From assembly GCF_016056295.1 (NCBI RefSeq), contig NZ_JAECZB010000001.1, positions 49,046 to 113,045 on the forward strand: 64,000 nt of DNA, read 5' to 3'. The DNA is from Atlanticothrix silvestris CENA357 (GTDB lineage: Bacteria > Cyanobacteriota > Cyanobacteriia > Cyanobacteriales > Nostocaceae). The notes beneath the pieces are model-generated. The model was given only the letters and a program-made list of their open reading frames with translations, did not search any database and had not been told where the DNA came from. Each line of letters begins with the position of its first letter. The stretch's first letter is position 1. Shown here one piece after another: positions 25,455 through 35,019 of the stretch. The translations under genes and the position numbers were made by a program.

Positions 25455-26864
25455 ATGAATTTAGTCTGGCAACGATTTACTTTATCTTATTTACCTCTCA
25501 AAGAATATCTTGCTACCAGCTACTTACATCGTTTTTCCGTCGGGCTGTTACACTCTTGGCGGCAAAGCAGCATTTTAATACAGTGGGGAGATGCGATAGC
25601 CACTGCTTTACTTAGTCTGGTATATGCTCTTGCCCCTTTTGTATCTAGTTCCTTAGTAGGGGTGTTACTGGTGGCTTGTGTGGGATTTTGGCTACTATTG
25701 ACATTATCTGATGAATCAAGACCAGCAAATAATTCTTTAGTTACCCCAATTCACCTACTGGTGTTACTCTACTGGGGTATTGCTGTAGTATCTACAGCAT
25801 TATCACCAGTGAAAAAAGCGGCGTTTAATGATTTGGCAACATTGACACTTTATTTGTTACTATTTGCCCTCAGTGCTAGGGTACTAAGGTTGCCCCGCCT
25901 CCGATCTTGGATTATCACTCTCTATCTACATGTATCGCTAATTGTTAGCATCTATGGGTTGCGGCAATGGTTTTTCGGAGCTACAGCACTCGCGACTTGG
26001 GTAGATCCAGAATCTCCTCTATCTAAAACAACAAGGGTTTACAGTTATTTAGGCAATCCCAACTTATTAGCTGGATATTTGATACCAGCCGTAGTTTTAA
26101 GCTTAGTCGCAATTTTTGCATGGCAAGGTTGGATCAAGAAAGCTTTGGCATTGATCATGCTAACGGTCAATGTAGCCTGCTTGATTTTGACTTTTAGTCG
26201 TGGCGGCTGGATTGGTCTATTAGTAGCCATTTTAAGTGTGATGGCATTGCTAGTTTATTGGTGGAGTGTACAAATGCCTCCTTTTTGGCGCACTTGGTCG
26301 CTACCAATTATTTTAGGAGGTTTAATTGCGGTATTGGTGCTAGCAGTGATATTTGTAGACCCTGTACGCATCCGAGTTTTCAGCATTTTTGCAGATCGCC
26401 AAGATAGCAGTAATAATTTTCGCCGGAATGTTTGGGATGCCGTCTTCGAGATGATCCGCGATCGCCCCATTATTGGTATCGGCCCTGGTCACAATGCTTT
26501 TAACAAAATTTATCCCCTTTACCAACGTCCTCGTTATAGTGCTTTGAGTGCCTATTCGATTTTGCTAGAGGTAGCTGTAGAAACTGGTTTTATTGGCTTA
26601 GCTTGTTTCCTTTGGCTAATATGTGTGACTATTAATACAGCCTTTATGCAAGTACGAAGATTACGAGAATCCAGAAATGTAGAAGGATTCTGGCTAATTG
26701 GGGCGGTTGCAACTTTACTAGGTATGCTGGCTCACGGCACAGTAGATACTATCTGGTTTCGTCCTGAAGTTAATACCCTTTGGTGGCTTATGGTTGCCTT
26801 GATTGCTAGCTACTGGATGCCTTTAAACCAAAACCAATCTCCAGAAATCAACTCACAAAACTAG
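25455..26864 (+). CDS. ictB: IctB family membrane protein (O-antigen ligase-like)
   Basis: A 469-residue polytopic membrane protein from the ATG at 25455 (MNLVWQRFTLSYLPLKEYLA). It has ten or more hydrophobic helices and the Wzy/WaaL-type core LILTFSRGGWIGLLVA and DRPIIGIGPGHNAFNKIYP. The N terminus and layout resemble cyanobacterial IctB (for example AlaProPheSer/Thr near the first helices). IctB was named for a proposed role in inorganic-carbon accumulation, but the family belongs to O-antigen ligases and its true activity is unsettled. A polysaccharide role would also suit the neighbouring locus. Confidence 0.83.
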   Translation: MNLVWQRFTLSYLPLKEYLATSYLHRFSVGLLHSWRQSSILIQWGDAIATALLSLVYALAPFVSSSLVGVLLVACVGFWLLLTLSDESRPANNSLVTPIHLLVLLYWGIAVVSTALSPVKKAAFNDLATLTLYLLLFALSARVLRLPRLRSWIITLYLHVSLIVSIYGLRQWFFGATALATWVDPESPLSKTTRVYSYLGNPNLLAGYLIPAVVLSLVAIFAWQGWIKKALALIMLTVNVACLILTFSRGGWIGLLVAILSVMALLVYWWSVQMPPFWRTWSLPIILGGLIAVLVLAVIFVDPVRIRVFSIFADRQDSSNNFRRNVWDAVFEMIRDRPIIGIGPGHNAFNKIYPLYQRPRYSALSAYSILLEVAVETGFIGLACFLWLICVTINTAFMQVRRLRESRNVEGFWLIGAVATLLGMLAHGTVDTIWFRPEVNTLWWLMVALIASYWMPLNQNQSPEINSQN

Positions 26865-26889
26865 AACCTATAGTAAATTAAAATAGTTA

Positions 26890-26922
26890 AGTCGTCAGTT
26901 TTTTTAACAATAACTGACGACT
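26890..26922. terminator. Terminator hairpin between convergent genes
   Basis: AGTCGTCAGTT and AACTGACGACT form a perfect 11-bp stem; the upstream arm is followed by a T-run (26899-26905). It lies between ictB (plus) and the WGxxGxxG gene (minus), which converge here. Confidence 0.65.
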
Positions 26923-26963
26923 ACCAGTTCGTGAATCATAAATTAATTGAAAATTTTGAGAGG

Positions 26964-27239
26964 CTAGTCCCTGTAGGTAGTGGCTCCAGGGGCACTAGGA
27001 TCGCGATAACGAGTTGGTTCATCATGACGCTTTTTACCTGCTAAACCAGCTAGACCAAATAAACCAATTAAGCCTAACCAACCCCAATCAAAATCATTAC
27101 GTTCGTAAACCGTCGTCCTTGGAGCAGTGTCAACCCCAGGTTCAGTAACTTGGGCTTTTGCGGGTAGAGTGAGTGGCAAAGTTGCCATGCTCAACGTGAG
27201 AAACCCAGCACTCAATGCTTTGGTAATGTTACGTGTCAT
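26964..27239 (-). CDS. Small exported WGxxGxxG-type membrane-anchored protein
   Basis: A 91-residue protein. A signal peptide (MTRNITKALSAGFLTLSMAT, ending near PAKAQ) is followed by a short linker. A Gly-rich hydrophobic anchor comes next (DWGWLGLIGLFGLAGLAGKK), then a hydrophilic tail. The WGWLGLIG pattern is the WGxxGxxG signature of small secreted cyanobacterial proteins of unknown function. The anchor is followed by a charged KKRHDE stretch, as in sorted C-terminal tails. The tail here continues about 20 residues beyond the basic cluster. No partner is apparent next to it. Confidence 0.8.
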   Translation of the reverse strand: MTRNITKALSAGFLTLSMATLPLTLPAKAQVTEPGVDTAPRTTVYERNDFDWGWLGLIGLFGLAGLAGKKRHDEPTRYRDPSAPGATTYRD

Positions 27240-27416
27240 AGTAAAAGTTCCTTGTGCCTTCTGAAGTTACTCACCACTTTATCGATCCTCTAAAGGATCT
27301 AAATCAATCTGTGGCTATAAACTAAGCATTGTTTAAACTCACGCCGAAGATATACAACACGTTTTCTACTTCAATCAGTTTCTCACTCTGATGTGGTAGT
27401 TAGGTTTAACAAGCGC

Positions 27417-27884
27417 TTAATAATTTTTCATTGCCCGTTGAATATCGCGTTGATCTTGGCGACGTTTTAAGTCTTCTCGTTTATCATGAAGCTTTTTCCC
27501 CTTGCCAAGAGCTATGCTAACTTTCACCCAACCGCGTTTGAGGTACATCTTTAAAGGTACTAACGTCAAGCCCTGCTGTTCTACCTTGCCAATTAGCTTA
27601 CGGAGTTCCTGACGATGCAGCAATAGCTTACGCGTGCGGCGCGGTTCATGGTTAAAATATTGCCCACTAGCATTGTAAGGGGAGATATGCACATTGATTA
27701 GCCATGCTTCACCATCACGAATTAAAGCATAACCATCTTGGAGATTGACTTTACCTGCACGAATTGACTTGACTTCGGTTCCCGTCAACTGAATTCCTGC
27801 TTCATAGGTTTCCAGAATTTCATACAAATAACGGGCTTGACGGTTGTCACTAATAACTTTATAACTTTCGCTCTTGTCGCTCAT
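27417..27884 (-). CDS. smpB: SsrA-binding protein
   Basis: A 155-residue OB-fold protein that binds tmRNA and delivers it to stalled ribosomes for trans-translation. Conserved blocks: ARYLYEILETYEAGIQLTGT near 18-37, EVKSIRAGKVNLQDGYA, NVHISPYNASGQYFNHEP and the basic C-terminal tail KKLHDKREDLKRRQDQRD that enters the ribosome. The length is normal. It is a single gene with the ATG at 27884; no tmRNA gene is seen nearby. Confidence 0.96.
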   Translation of the reverse strand: MSDKSESYKVISDNRQARYLYEILETYEAGIQLTGTEVKSIRAGKVNLQDGYALIRDGEAWLINVHISPYNASGQYFNHEPRRTRKLLLHRQELRKLIGKVEQQGLTLVPLKMYLKRGWVKVSIALGKGKKLHDKREDLKRRQDQRDIQRAMKNY

Positions 27885-28360
27885 TGAGAATTTTGCGTGC
27901 TTTAAATTTTGCTTAAAAAATCGTTGAGACTATCTTGTGAAATTTATAGAGGCATATTAAACCACTATAAATGCTTAACTAGATATCACTGTTCCCCTAT
28001 TAATCTAGCTTTTCTAAGTTCTTAATTAAAAGTTTTCCAGAAAATTTTGCCACTGGAAAATAATTTATCACTTAAATCTTAATTTACATTAGAGTGAAGA
28101 ATAGATCAGTATTATGGTTAAATTATTAAGAATTATAAAACTCTCTATACCCGCCCAGAGCTAGAGTCTGAAGGTCAGATGAACTTCGTAAACCCTTCCT
28201 CAGGATTTAAGATTTTCTTTATAAAGAAACCTACAGACAGTCATGAGTTGGTGATCCTGTCATAGTATGAAACATAAGAATACTATTTCTTGCCTGTGTT
28301 CACTAATGAAGCTTGTAAAAGCAAAATTCTGAGTAAAAAAATGCTAGGGATGTATTGTCC
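27885..28360. other. Divergent intergenic region
   Basis: About 475 bp between smpB (minus) and the response-regulator gene (plus). AT-rich, no gene or RNA recognised; I looked for tmRNA features and found none. Confidence 0.5.
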
Positions 28361-29044
28361 ATGCCCTTGACGATCCTTGTAGTGGATGACGATTTGGGCA
28401 CTCGTCTGTCTATTAGCGATTATCTTGAACTGTCTGGCTACTCGGTAATCACAGCTAATGACGGTCAAGAGGCTTTGGCGATGGTAGATGAGTGTCATCC
28501 TGATTTAATCGTCACGGATATTGTGATGCCACGAATGAATGGCTACGAACTGGTGCGTCAGGTGCGTCAACAACCAGCTTTCCGTCTATTACCTGTAATT
28601 TTATTAACAGCACGCACCAAGACCCAGGAAAGAATTCTGGGCTACCAGTCAGGGTGCGATTTATATTTGCCTAAGCCTTTTGAATTAGAAGAATTAGCAG
28701 CAGCGATCCGCAATCTTTTAGAGCGATCACAAATCATTCAATCTGAATACCGCTTTTCCCATAAAGAAAACTTGGGCAATACTACCCCAATAAAAGCGAT
28801 AGATGCCCATCACTCTGTGTTTACTCATACTCATAAGTCCCAATTGATATCATCTTTGACTTCCAGAGAACAGGAAGTCTTAGAACTTTTGACTCACGGT
28901 CTATCTAATGCCGAAATGGGTCAACAACTCCATCTAAGTCCGAGAACAGTGGAAAAGTACGTTAGTAGTTTATTAAGGAAGACCGAAACAAGTAACCGAG
29001 CAGAACTGGTGCGTTTTGCAATAAAGCATGGTTTAGTGGAATAA
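28361..29044 (+). CDS. Response regulator, LuxR/NarL type
   Basis: A 227-residue two-component transcription factor. The receiver domain has the acidic pocket DDD (9-11), phospho-acceptor D53 in DLIVTDIVMPRMNG, and the conserved Lys at about 105 (LPKPF). A linker of about 45 residues leads to a LuxR-type helix-turn-helix (LTSREQEVLELLTHGLSNAE, then LSPRTVEKYVSSLLRK). I chose the ATG at 28361; a TTG at 28355 is possible, with AGGG at 28347-28350 upstream. No histidine kinase is adjacent, so it is an orphan and its signal is unknown. Confidence 0.9.
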   Translation: MPLTILVVDDDLGTRLSISDYLELSGYSVITANDGQEALAMVDECHPDLIVTDIVMPRMNGYELVRQVRQQPAFRLLPVILLTARTKTQERILGYQSGCDLYLPKPFELEELAAAIRNLLERSQIIQSEYRFSHKENLGNTTPIKAIDAHHSVFTHTHKSQLISSLTSREQEVLELLTHGLSNAEMGQQLHLSPRTVEKYVSSLLRKTETSNRAELVRFAIKHGLVE

Positions 29045-29108
29045 AAGTGAAAAGTTATGAGTAAAGAGCAAGAAGAGATAACTTATAACTCATAAATAAC
29101 TTTCTACT

Positions 29109-29594
29109 TCAAACTCTTGGTTGCTGGCTAATAATGCATTTAAGCAGTCCCTCACAAGCATCAACCAGCAAATCAACCACTTGATTAAAACCTTCTACCC
29201 CACCATAGTAAGGGTCTGGAACTTCCTTGAGGGTCTGCCGAGAGCAAAATTCACACATTAAGTATACTTTGTCATGATATTGCCCTGTTGGATCAAGAGT
29301 CAGAATATCTTCATAATTTTCTCGATCCATTGCCAAAATCATATCAAAGTCCTGAAAATCAGACTTTTGAAACTGGCGAGCATGACCACGTAATTTAATT
29401 CCCAACTTCGTAGCAGCTGCTGCACTCATGCGTCGATCAGGTGAACTACCAATGTGATAGCTAGATGTACCAGCAGAGTCACAAAGGATATGTTCGCTTA
29501 AGTTAGCCTGCTCGATTAAATAAGTCATAATATTTTCTGCCGATGGTGAACGGCAAATATTACCCAGGCAGACAAACAGCAGCTTGTAACGCAT
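29109..29594 (-). CDS. Low-molecular-weight protein tyrosine phosphatase
   Basis: A 161-residue LMW-PTP that removes phosphate from tyrosine. The P-loop CLGNICRS is at 9-16 (nucleophile C9, Arg15), and the general acid Asp is in VPDPYYGG near 126-133. Bacterial members often oppose BY-kinases of polysaccharide export; such a kinase-like gene lies about 11 kb away, but its Tyr tail is missing, so the link is speculative. The ATG at 29594 gives MRYKLLFVCLGN. Confidence 0.93.
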   Translation of the reverse strand: MRYKLLFVCLGNICRSPSAENIMTYLIEQANLSEHILCDSAGTSSYHIGSSPDRRMSAAAATKLGIKLRGHARQFQKSDFQDFDMILAMDRENYEDILTLDPTGQYHDKVYLMCEFCSRQTLKEVPDPYYGGVEGFNQVVDLLVDACEGLLKCIISQQPRV

Positions 29595-29654
29595 AAATAT
29601 TTTGCTTAGTATCTGTCAAAAGTCAATAGTCCACAGTCCATAGTCTCATGGTTT

Positions 29655-29682
29655 TTGACTATTGACTATTGACTATTGACTA
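29655..29682. repeat. TTGACTA heptad array running into the ybaB stop codon
   Basis: Four exact tandem copies of TTGACTA. The last copy shares its final three bases with the minus-strand TAG stop codon of the ybaB gene (29680-29682). Confidence 0.75.
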
Positions 29683-30027
29683 AAATCCAGGTAGTTCCAG
29701 CCCACTAGTCAAATCTTCCATGCGTTCGCGCATTGTTGCTGTGGACTTATTGTAGGCATCTTTCATGGCGACTGTCACAAGATCGGCAAGTAGTTCTGCT
29801 CCTTGTGCTAAAGCATCTGGAGCAATTTCTACTCGCTTCGGTTCTTGGTTGCCACTGACAATTACCTTGACTAGACCACCACCAGCTTCTCCTTGAATTT
29901 CCATTTGCTCCAGTTCTTCTTGGAGTCGCTTTGCGCCTTCTTGAACTTGCTGAGCTTTTTTGAAAGCTTCGGCTAGTTCTTTCATCTTACCCAAGCCAAA
30001 ACCAAATCCTTGTCCTTTTCCGGTCAT
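29680..30027 (-). CDS. YbaB/EbfC family nucleoid-associated protein
   Basis: A 115-residue homodimeric DNA-binding protein. It has a Gly/Lys-rich N terminus ([15 protein letters not shown]), a helix ([20 protein letters not shown]), the central sheet block [18 protein letters not shown], and the C-terminal helix [13 protein letters not shown]. Length and pattern suit the family. It binds DNA without strong sequence need and is found next to recombination genes in other bacteria, not here. The ATG at 30027 is the natural start. Confidence 0.92.
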   Translation of the reverse strand: MTGKGQGFGFGLGKMKELAEAFKKAQQVQEGAKRLQEELEQMEIQGEAGGGLVKVIVSGNQEPKRVEIAPDALAQGAELLADLVTVAMKDAYNKSTATMRERMEDLTSGLELPGF

Positions 30028-30173
30028 AATAATTGTCCGCGTGTGCGTTGATTAACAAGTCAAATTCAATTATAGATGCGGTAGGCGATTTGCCTGTTTT
30101 GTTACCAATAATTAATCCTGTGTATGGGTTTATGGTGGAGCATGAGGGAAATTATTCCTCATTCCCTAGTCCC

Positions 30174-31166
30174 TCAACATACTGCTTGAAATTCCCCGAT
30201 CATTTTGACTTCTGGTTCTAATAAAATCGACCAATGTTCTTGTACTTGTTGCTGGATATGATTGATTAGGCAGAAGATATCGCTGGCTTTTGCTCCACCA
30301 CGGTTGACAATAAAATTAGCATGAAGTAATGCCACTTGGGCCCCACCAATTTGGTAGCCTTTCAGACCTGTTTGCTCAATTAACCACCCAGCAGCATAAG
30401 GTGTGGGATTGCGGAAAACACTGCCACAACTGGGAAAATTGTAGGGTTGAGTAGTTAACCTATGCTGTTTGTGTTCCTTGGTAATTGCTAAAACTTTTGC
30501 GGGATCGGCACCTGGTTGGAGTTGGAAAGTAGCCTGGGTAACAATGCGATCGCTGCCTTGCAGTGATGAAGTGCGGTAGCTATAACCGATCTGGGCGGGG
30601 GTGAGACTTTCTAGGGTACCGTTGGGTAAAAGTACCTGGGCGCTAACTAACATATCTGCGATACAGCTATTGTGTGCCCCTGCATTCATCACGACTGCAC
30701 CCCCAACTGTTCCAGGGATACCCACAGCCCACTCTAATCCCTGCCATCCTAGTTGGGCTGCTTCCCATGCTAGGCTAGGAATTGATTCTCCCGCAGCGAC
30801 AGTTAATTGGCCTGTCTGGGGGTCAAAGTTGCTATGGCGAAGATGACGAGTAGAAATGACTAAGCCTGGTAAACCGCGATCGCTAACCAATAGGTTAGAA
30901 CCTGCTCCCAGTGTTGTTACTGCTAAATCATGTTCTTTTGCATACTCTAAACTTGCTTGTAAGGCTTCTAAATTGCGAGGAGCAGCGTACCATTCAGCTG
31001 CTCCCCCAACTCTATATGAAGTAAATGCGGATAAAGAAGCTTGAGACTTAATCACACAATCAGTACCTTGTAAGTAAATTATCTTACTTTCGCCTGAATT
31101 ATCTTTTTTCTGCTTTTGTGTAGTCGAAACTGTGCAGACGTTTCCGGCTGCCTGGGAGATTTTCAT
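30174..31166 (-). CDS. murB: UDP-N-acetylenolpyruvoylglucosamine reductase
   Basis: FAD enzyme that makes UDP-MurNAc, the second committed step of peptidoglycan synthesis. It has 330 residues with an extension of about 45 before the core ([14 protein letters not shown]). FAD motifs [14 protein letters not shown] and [17 protein letters not shown] are present. The proton-donor Ser lies in [11 protein letters not shown] and the catalytic Glu in [12 protein letters not shown] near the end. It lacks the third Tyr-loop domain, as in type II MurB. It follows murC on the same strand with a gap of about 120 bp. Confidence 0.95.
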   Translation of the reverse strand: MKISQAAGNVCTVSTTQKQKKDNSGESKIIYLQGTDCVIKSQASLSAFTSYRVGGAAEWYAAPRNLEALQASLEYAKEHDLAVTTLGAGSNLLVSDRGLPGLVISTRHLRHSNFDPQTGQLTVAAGESIPSLAWEAAQLGWQGLEWAVGIPGTVGGAVVMNAGAHNSCIADMLVSAQVLLPNGTLESLTPAQIGYSYRTSSLQGSDRIVTQATFQLQPGADPAKVLAITKEHKQHRLTTQPYNFPSCGSVFRNPTPYAAGWLIEQTGLKGYQIGGAQVALLHANFIVNRGGAKASDIFCLINHIQQQVQEHWSILLEPEVKMIGEFQAVC

Positions 31167-31289
31167 CTTACGTCAATTTGTGAAATTTTTACATTTATCT
31201 GCTGTAGGAAATACAGCAATAGTGCGAATCGATAAAATCTTTACTGACGGCTACCTTGCCAAGGAAATAAACCTCTTCAGTACCCTCAA

Positions 31290-32753
31290 TTAAGATGTGG
31301 CTTTAGCAGGCTCACAAAGTGTTGTAATTATTTCCGGAATTACTTGATTGAGATTTCCAGCACCCAGAAATAGCGCTAAATCTCCAGGGCGCAGCGTTTG
31401 TAGCAAGAACTCGGACATTAAAGGTAAACTGGGCTGATAAACCACTTGCGGGTGCTGTTTGGCAATTTCTACTGCCAATTGTTCACCACTAATTTGTCCT
31501 AAATTTGCTTCACCAGCACTGTATATATCGCTCAGCACAACTAAATCAGCGTGGGCAAAGGACTGGGCAAATTCTTCTAAAAAGGTCAGTGTGCGGCTAT
31601 AACGATGGGGTTGAAAGATGGCAACCACTCTTTGCCCTGGTCTGGCTTGGAGGCGTGCAGCAGCTAGAGTAGCGCGAATTTCGCTGGGATGGTGAGCATA
31701 GTCATCGATAAAAGTAATACCATTAACTTCGCCTCGGAACTCAAATCGTCGTCTTGCCCCTTCAAAAGTAGCAATGCCCTTGGCGATTTCTCCAAATTCT
31801 AGGCCCAGAGCGCGACCAACAGCTACTGCTGCTAAGGCGTTACTGAGGTTATGCCGACTAAGCAGTCGCAATTTTAAAACTCCTAAAGCTTTGCCTTTCT
31901 CCCAAACAAGAGCTGTAGTCCCATCCGAGCGATAGTCAATATTGGTGACAGTGTAATCAGCTTCGGTATCTGAGTGCAAACTGTAACTGATTGTCGGTTT
32001 GAGGCGTTCGCGTACCGTTGCACAATCAATACTACATATTAAGGTTTTACAACCAGCAGCGAATTTTTGAAAGGTATCAACTACTTCTTCTAATGTGTCG
32101 TAGTGGTCGGGATGATCTAGCTCAATATTAGTAATAATGCCAATCTCAGGGGCATGTTTTACCAAAGAGCCATCTGATTCATCTGCCTCAGCTACTAAAT
32201 ATCGGCTTTGCCCTAGTCGAGCATTACCTTCCCAAGCGTTTACTTCACCACCTACAATAATTGTTGGGTCTAAACCAGCTTCTAATAGCATGAAGCCAAT
32301 CATACTACTAGTTGTAGTTTTACCGTGGGTTCCTGCTACCGCAATACTATAGTAATCGGTAATCAAAGCAGCTAGTACATCTGAACGATGTAAAATTGGA
32401 CAACCTAATTCTAGTGCTGCTTTGTATTCCAAATTGTTTGTATTAATTGCTGTTGAACAAATAACTTGGGGCAGTGCGGACTTGGTAGCATTAGATAATG
32501 GTTCTTGTGGATTTAATAATACTCCGTTAGGCGATACCTGAGGACGAAAGAATTCAAGATTACTTGCGTCTTGTCTTCCAAAAATATAAGCTCCGATAGA
32601 TTCCAACTTGCGCGTAATATGATTAGGACGAAGATCGGAACCTGATACTGGTAATTGACGCTTTGCGAGAACGTATGCTAGAGCAGACATACCTATACCG
32701 CCAATACCAATAAAATGAAATGGTCTACCGCCAAAATCTACAGAATTACTCAT
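31290..32753 (-). CDS. murC: UDP-N-acetylmuramate--L-alanine ligase
   Basis: Mur ligase of 487 residues that adds L-Ala to UDP-MurNAc. The N-terminal Rossmann domain has HFIGIGGIGMSALAYVL (13-29). The ATP loop GTHGKTTTSS is at 141-150. ELDHPDHYDT and NLSNALAAVAVGRAL mark the central domain, and IDDYAHHPSEIRATL the C-terminal domain. All expected ligase motifs are present. It forms a pair with murB downstream, an order also common in other cyanobacteria. The start ATG at 32753 begins just before the dinucleotide motif. Confidence 0.96.
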   Translation of the reverse strand: MSNSVDFGGRPFHFIGIGGIGMSALAYVLAKRQLPVSGSDLRPNHITRKLESIGAYIFGRQDASNLEFFRPQVSPNGVLLNPQEPLSNATKSALPQVICSTAINTNNLEYKAALELGCPILHRSDVLAALITDYYSIAVAGTHGKTTTSSMIGFMLLEAGLDPTIIVGGEVNAWEGNARLGQSRYLVAEADESDGSLVKHAPEIGIITNIELDHPDHYDTLEEVVDTFQKFAAGCKTLICSIDCATVRERLKPTISYSLHSDTEADYTVTNIDYRSDGTTALVWEKGKALGVLKLRLLSRHNLSNALAAVAVGRALGLEFGEIAKGIATFEGARRRFEFRGEVNGITFIDDYAHHPSEIRATLAAARLQARPGQRVVAIFQPHRYSRTLTFLEEFAQSFAHADLVVLSDIYSAGEANLGQISGEQLAVEIAKQHPQVVYQPSLPLMSEFLLQTLRPGDLALFLGAGNLNQVIPEIITTLCEPAKATS

Positions 32754-33181
32754 TTATTACTCCTCTTACACCACACCATAATCACAAATGACACGCGTAT
32801 CATAACAGGAATTTGTTTTTTACCGTAACTGTCCTCGAATCATGTTTATACCGAATGTTCGCTTGATTTTATACTGTTGTTTTGCTGATTGAGAATGATT
32901 TTACCTTGGTTGGAGGTTTTTGCTATTTCTAAACTGTTTTTAAGATTATTCTGAAAATTTCCGCCACATCGGGAAAGAAATTCTTGTAATGTCAAATACA
33001 TCTTTTTGGATTCCTTACTGGTATCGGTTACAATAGGAAACTCTTAACAAAACAGCTTTGAAATTGCATCAAGCTTAGCGAAATGGTTGTTGAATTGCAT
33101 CAAGCTAAAGCATGAATTGAGTAAAATAGTACTTTAATAGTGAAACTATTTCTCAATTGCATAGAGCCACGGCATAACTGG
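32754..33181. other. Divergent spacer with a direct repeat
   Basis: About 430 bp between murC and nadD. AATTGCATCAAGCT occurs twice exactly (33062-33075 and 33093-33106, 31 bp apart), and a related CAATTGCATAGAGC lies near 33154-33167. No gene recognised. Confidence 0.55.
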
Positions 33182-33832
33182 ATGCAACAATTAGCGATTT
33201 TTGGCGGCACATTTGATCCTGTTCATTGGGGACACTTACTCTTAGCTCAAACAGCTTTGTATCAAGTACCCCTGGAAAAAATAATTTGGGTACCATCGCT
33301 AAATCCTCCTCATAAAAAAGCAGTTTCGTTTGAGCATCGGGTGGAAATGCTGAAGTTGGCCGTAAGAGAAAACCCAGCGTTTACTATCTCACTAATTGAG
33401 GTAAATCGCTCTGGTAATTCCTACGCCATCAACACTTTGATTGATCTATCTAGTTTTTACCCAAATACTCACTGGCACTGGATAGTGGGTTTAGATACCT
33501 TCCAAACCTTACCCCGTTGGCATCGTGGACATGAACTAGCACAAATGTGTGATTGGTTAATCGCACCCCGACTGCTAGGTGGTGAGAATGTAACTCAAAG
33601 CGAGTTAATCTGCAAGCAAGTGGAGCAACAACTCAGAAAGCAGTCACATAACATTCGCTGGCAATTCCTGAATATACCCTTAGTGGGAGTTTCGTCAAGT
33701 CTAATTCGTCAACTTTGCCACAATGACTCTGTTAAAACCACAAGCGATCGCCTGTCAATCCGTTATCTAGTCCCGGAACCGGTTAGATCGTATATCACAG
33801 CTCACAGCCTCTACTCAGATAAATCTGAATAA
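33182..33832 (+). CDS. nadD: Nicotinate-nucleotide adenylyltransferase
   Basis: Transfers AMP to nicotinate mononucleotide in NAD synthesis. From the ATG at 33182 the protein has 216 residues. It opens MQQLAIFGGTFDPVHWGHLL with the HxGH-type nucleotidyl-transferase motif, and has PSLNPPHKK, a WIVGLDTFQTLPRWHRG block (substrate pocket) and the late phosphate motif VSSSLIRQLC. A longer GTG start 14 codons upstream adds non-conserved sequence only. It is 117 bp upstream of gap2 on the same strand. Confidence 0.92.
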   Translation: MQQLAIFGGTFDPVHWGHLLLAQTALYQVPLEKIIWVPSLNPPHKKAVSFEHRVEMLKLAVRENPAFTISLIEVNRSGNSYAINTLIDLSSFYPNTHWHWIVGLDTFQTLPRWHRGHELAQMCDWLIAPRLLGGENVTQSELICKQVEQQLRKQSHNIRWQFLNIPLVGVSSSLIRQLCHNDSVKTTSDRLSIRYLVPEPVRSYITAHSLYSDKSE

Positions 33833-33949
33833 AATATGTGTTTTTTTTATGGATACAACACTTTACGGTTATGAATGCACCCCCCCTTTGCGATATGATT
33901 GGGGTCAAAGATATCAATTTATAGGCATAAATACAGAGGGCAAGACACT

Positions 33950-34963
33950 GTGATTAGAGTCGCAATCAACGGTTTCGGGCGTATTGGACGTAACTTTGCG
34001 CGCTGCTGGGTAGGAAGAGAAAATAGCAAAATTGATCTTGTGGCTGTTAATGACACATCAGACCCTAGAACGAATGCTCACCTCCTGAAGTATGACTCGA
34101 TGCTAGGGAAGTTAAAGGATGTTGACATTACTGCTGATGATAACTCTATCATCGTTAACGGTAAGACCATTAAATGCGTATCTGATCGCAATCCGGAAAA
34201 CTTGCCCTGGAAAGAGTGGGACATTGACCTGATTATCGAAGCAACAGGCGTGTTTACCAGCAAGGATGGAGCAATGAAGCATGTGAATGCTGGAGCCAAA
34301 AAGGTTCTGATCACTGCTCCTGGGAAAAACGAGGATGGTACTTTTGTAATCGGCGTGAATCATCACGATTACGACCACAACAAGCACCACATCATTAGTA
34401 ACGCAAGTTGTACTACAAACTGCTTGGCTCCCATCGCCAAAGTGTTGAACGATAAATTCGGAATCATTAAAGGCACGATGACCACCACCCACAGCTACAC
34501 TGGTGATCAGCGCTTATTAGACGCTTCCCACCGGGATTTGCGACGGGCAAGGGCAGCAGCCATCAACATTGTACCCACCTCTACTGGTGCAGCAAAAGCT
34601 GTGGCGCTGGTAATCCCAGACCTCAAAGGCAAGCTGAATGGTGTTGCCTTGCGTGTACCTACCCCGAACGTTTCAATGGTAGATTTCGTAGTTCAGGTTG
34701 AGAAGCGTACTATTACGGAAGAAGTTAACCAAGCTCTTAAAGATGCTGCTGAAGGTCCCATGAAAGGCATTTTGGACTACAGCGAATTACAACTAGTATC
34801 TTCCGATTATCAAGGTAGTGATGCTTCTTCGATTGTTGATGCCAGCTTGACTTTGGTTATGGGCAATGACATGGTAAAAGTTATGGCATGGTACGACAAT
34901 GAATGGGGCTACAGCCAACGAGTTCTCGATTTGGCTGAACTAGTAGCTGAAAAATGGGCTTAA
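33950..34963 (+). CDS. gap2: Glyceraldehyde-3-phosphate dehydrogenase, Gap2 (Calvin-cycle) type
   Basis: A 337-residue GAPDH, matching Gap2 length when started at the GTG at 33950 ([16 protein letters not shown]), with GAGGG about 10 bp before. The catalytic Cys is C154 in [12 protein letters not shown], with its His partner in [20 protein letters not shown]. The sequence follows the cyanobacterial photosynthetic isoform closely ([33 protein letters not shown] end) rather than the glycolytic Gap1. It reduces 1,3-bisphosphoglycerate with NADPH or NADH in carbon fixation. Confidence 0.95.
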   Translation: MIRVAINGFGRIGRNFARCWVGRENSKIDLVAVNDTSDPRTNAHLLKYDSMLGKLKDVDITADDNSIIVNGKTIKCVSDRNPENLPWKEWDIDLIIEATGVFTSKDGAMKHVNAGAKKVLITAPGKNEDGTFVIGVNHHDYDHNKHHIISNASCTTNCLAPIAKVLNDKFGIIKGTMTTTHSYTGDQRLLDASHRDLRRARAAAINIVPTSTGAAKAVALVIPDLKGKLNGVALRVPTPNVSMVDFVVQVEKRTITEEVNQALKDAAEGPMKGILDYSELQLVSSDYQGSDASSIVDASLTLVMGNDMVKVMAWYDNEWGYSQRVLDLAELVAEKWA

Positions 34964-35019
34964 TTAAGTTAATTATCAGCTGTTAGTGATTCTGTTGTTT
35001 AATTATTAATAGCCATTAA

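Noticed and set aside
28080..28350. tmRNA (ssrA) near smpB
   Set aside because: Searched for a tRNA-Ala-like acceptor and a tag reading frame; neither is present.
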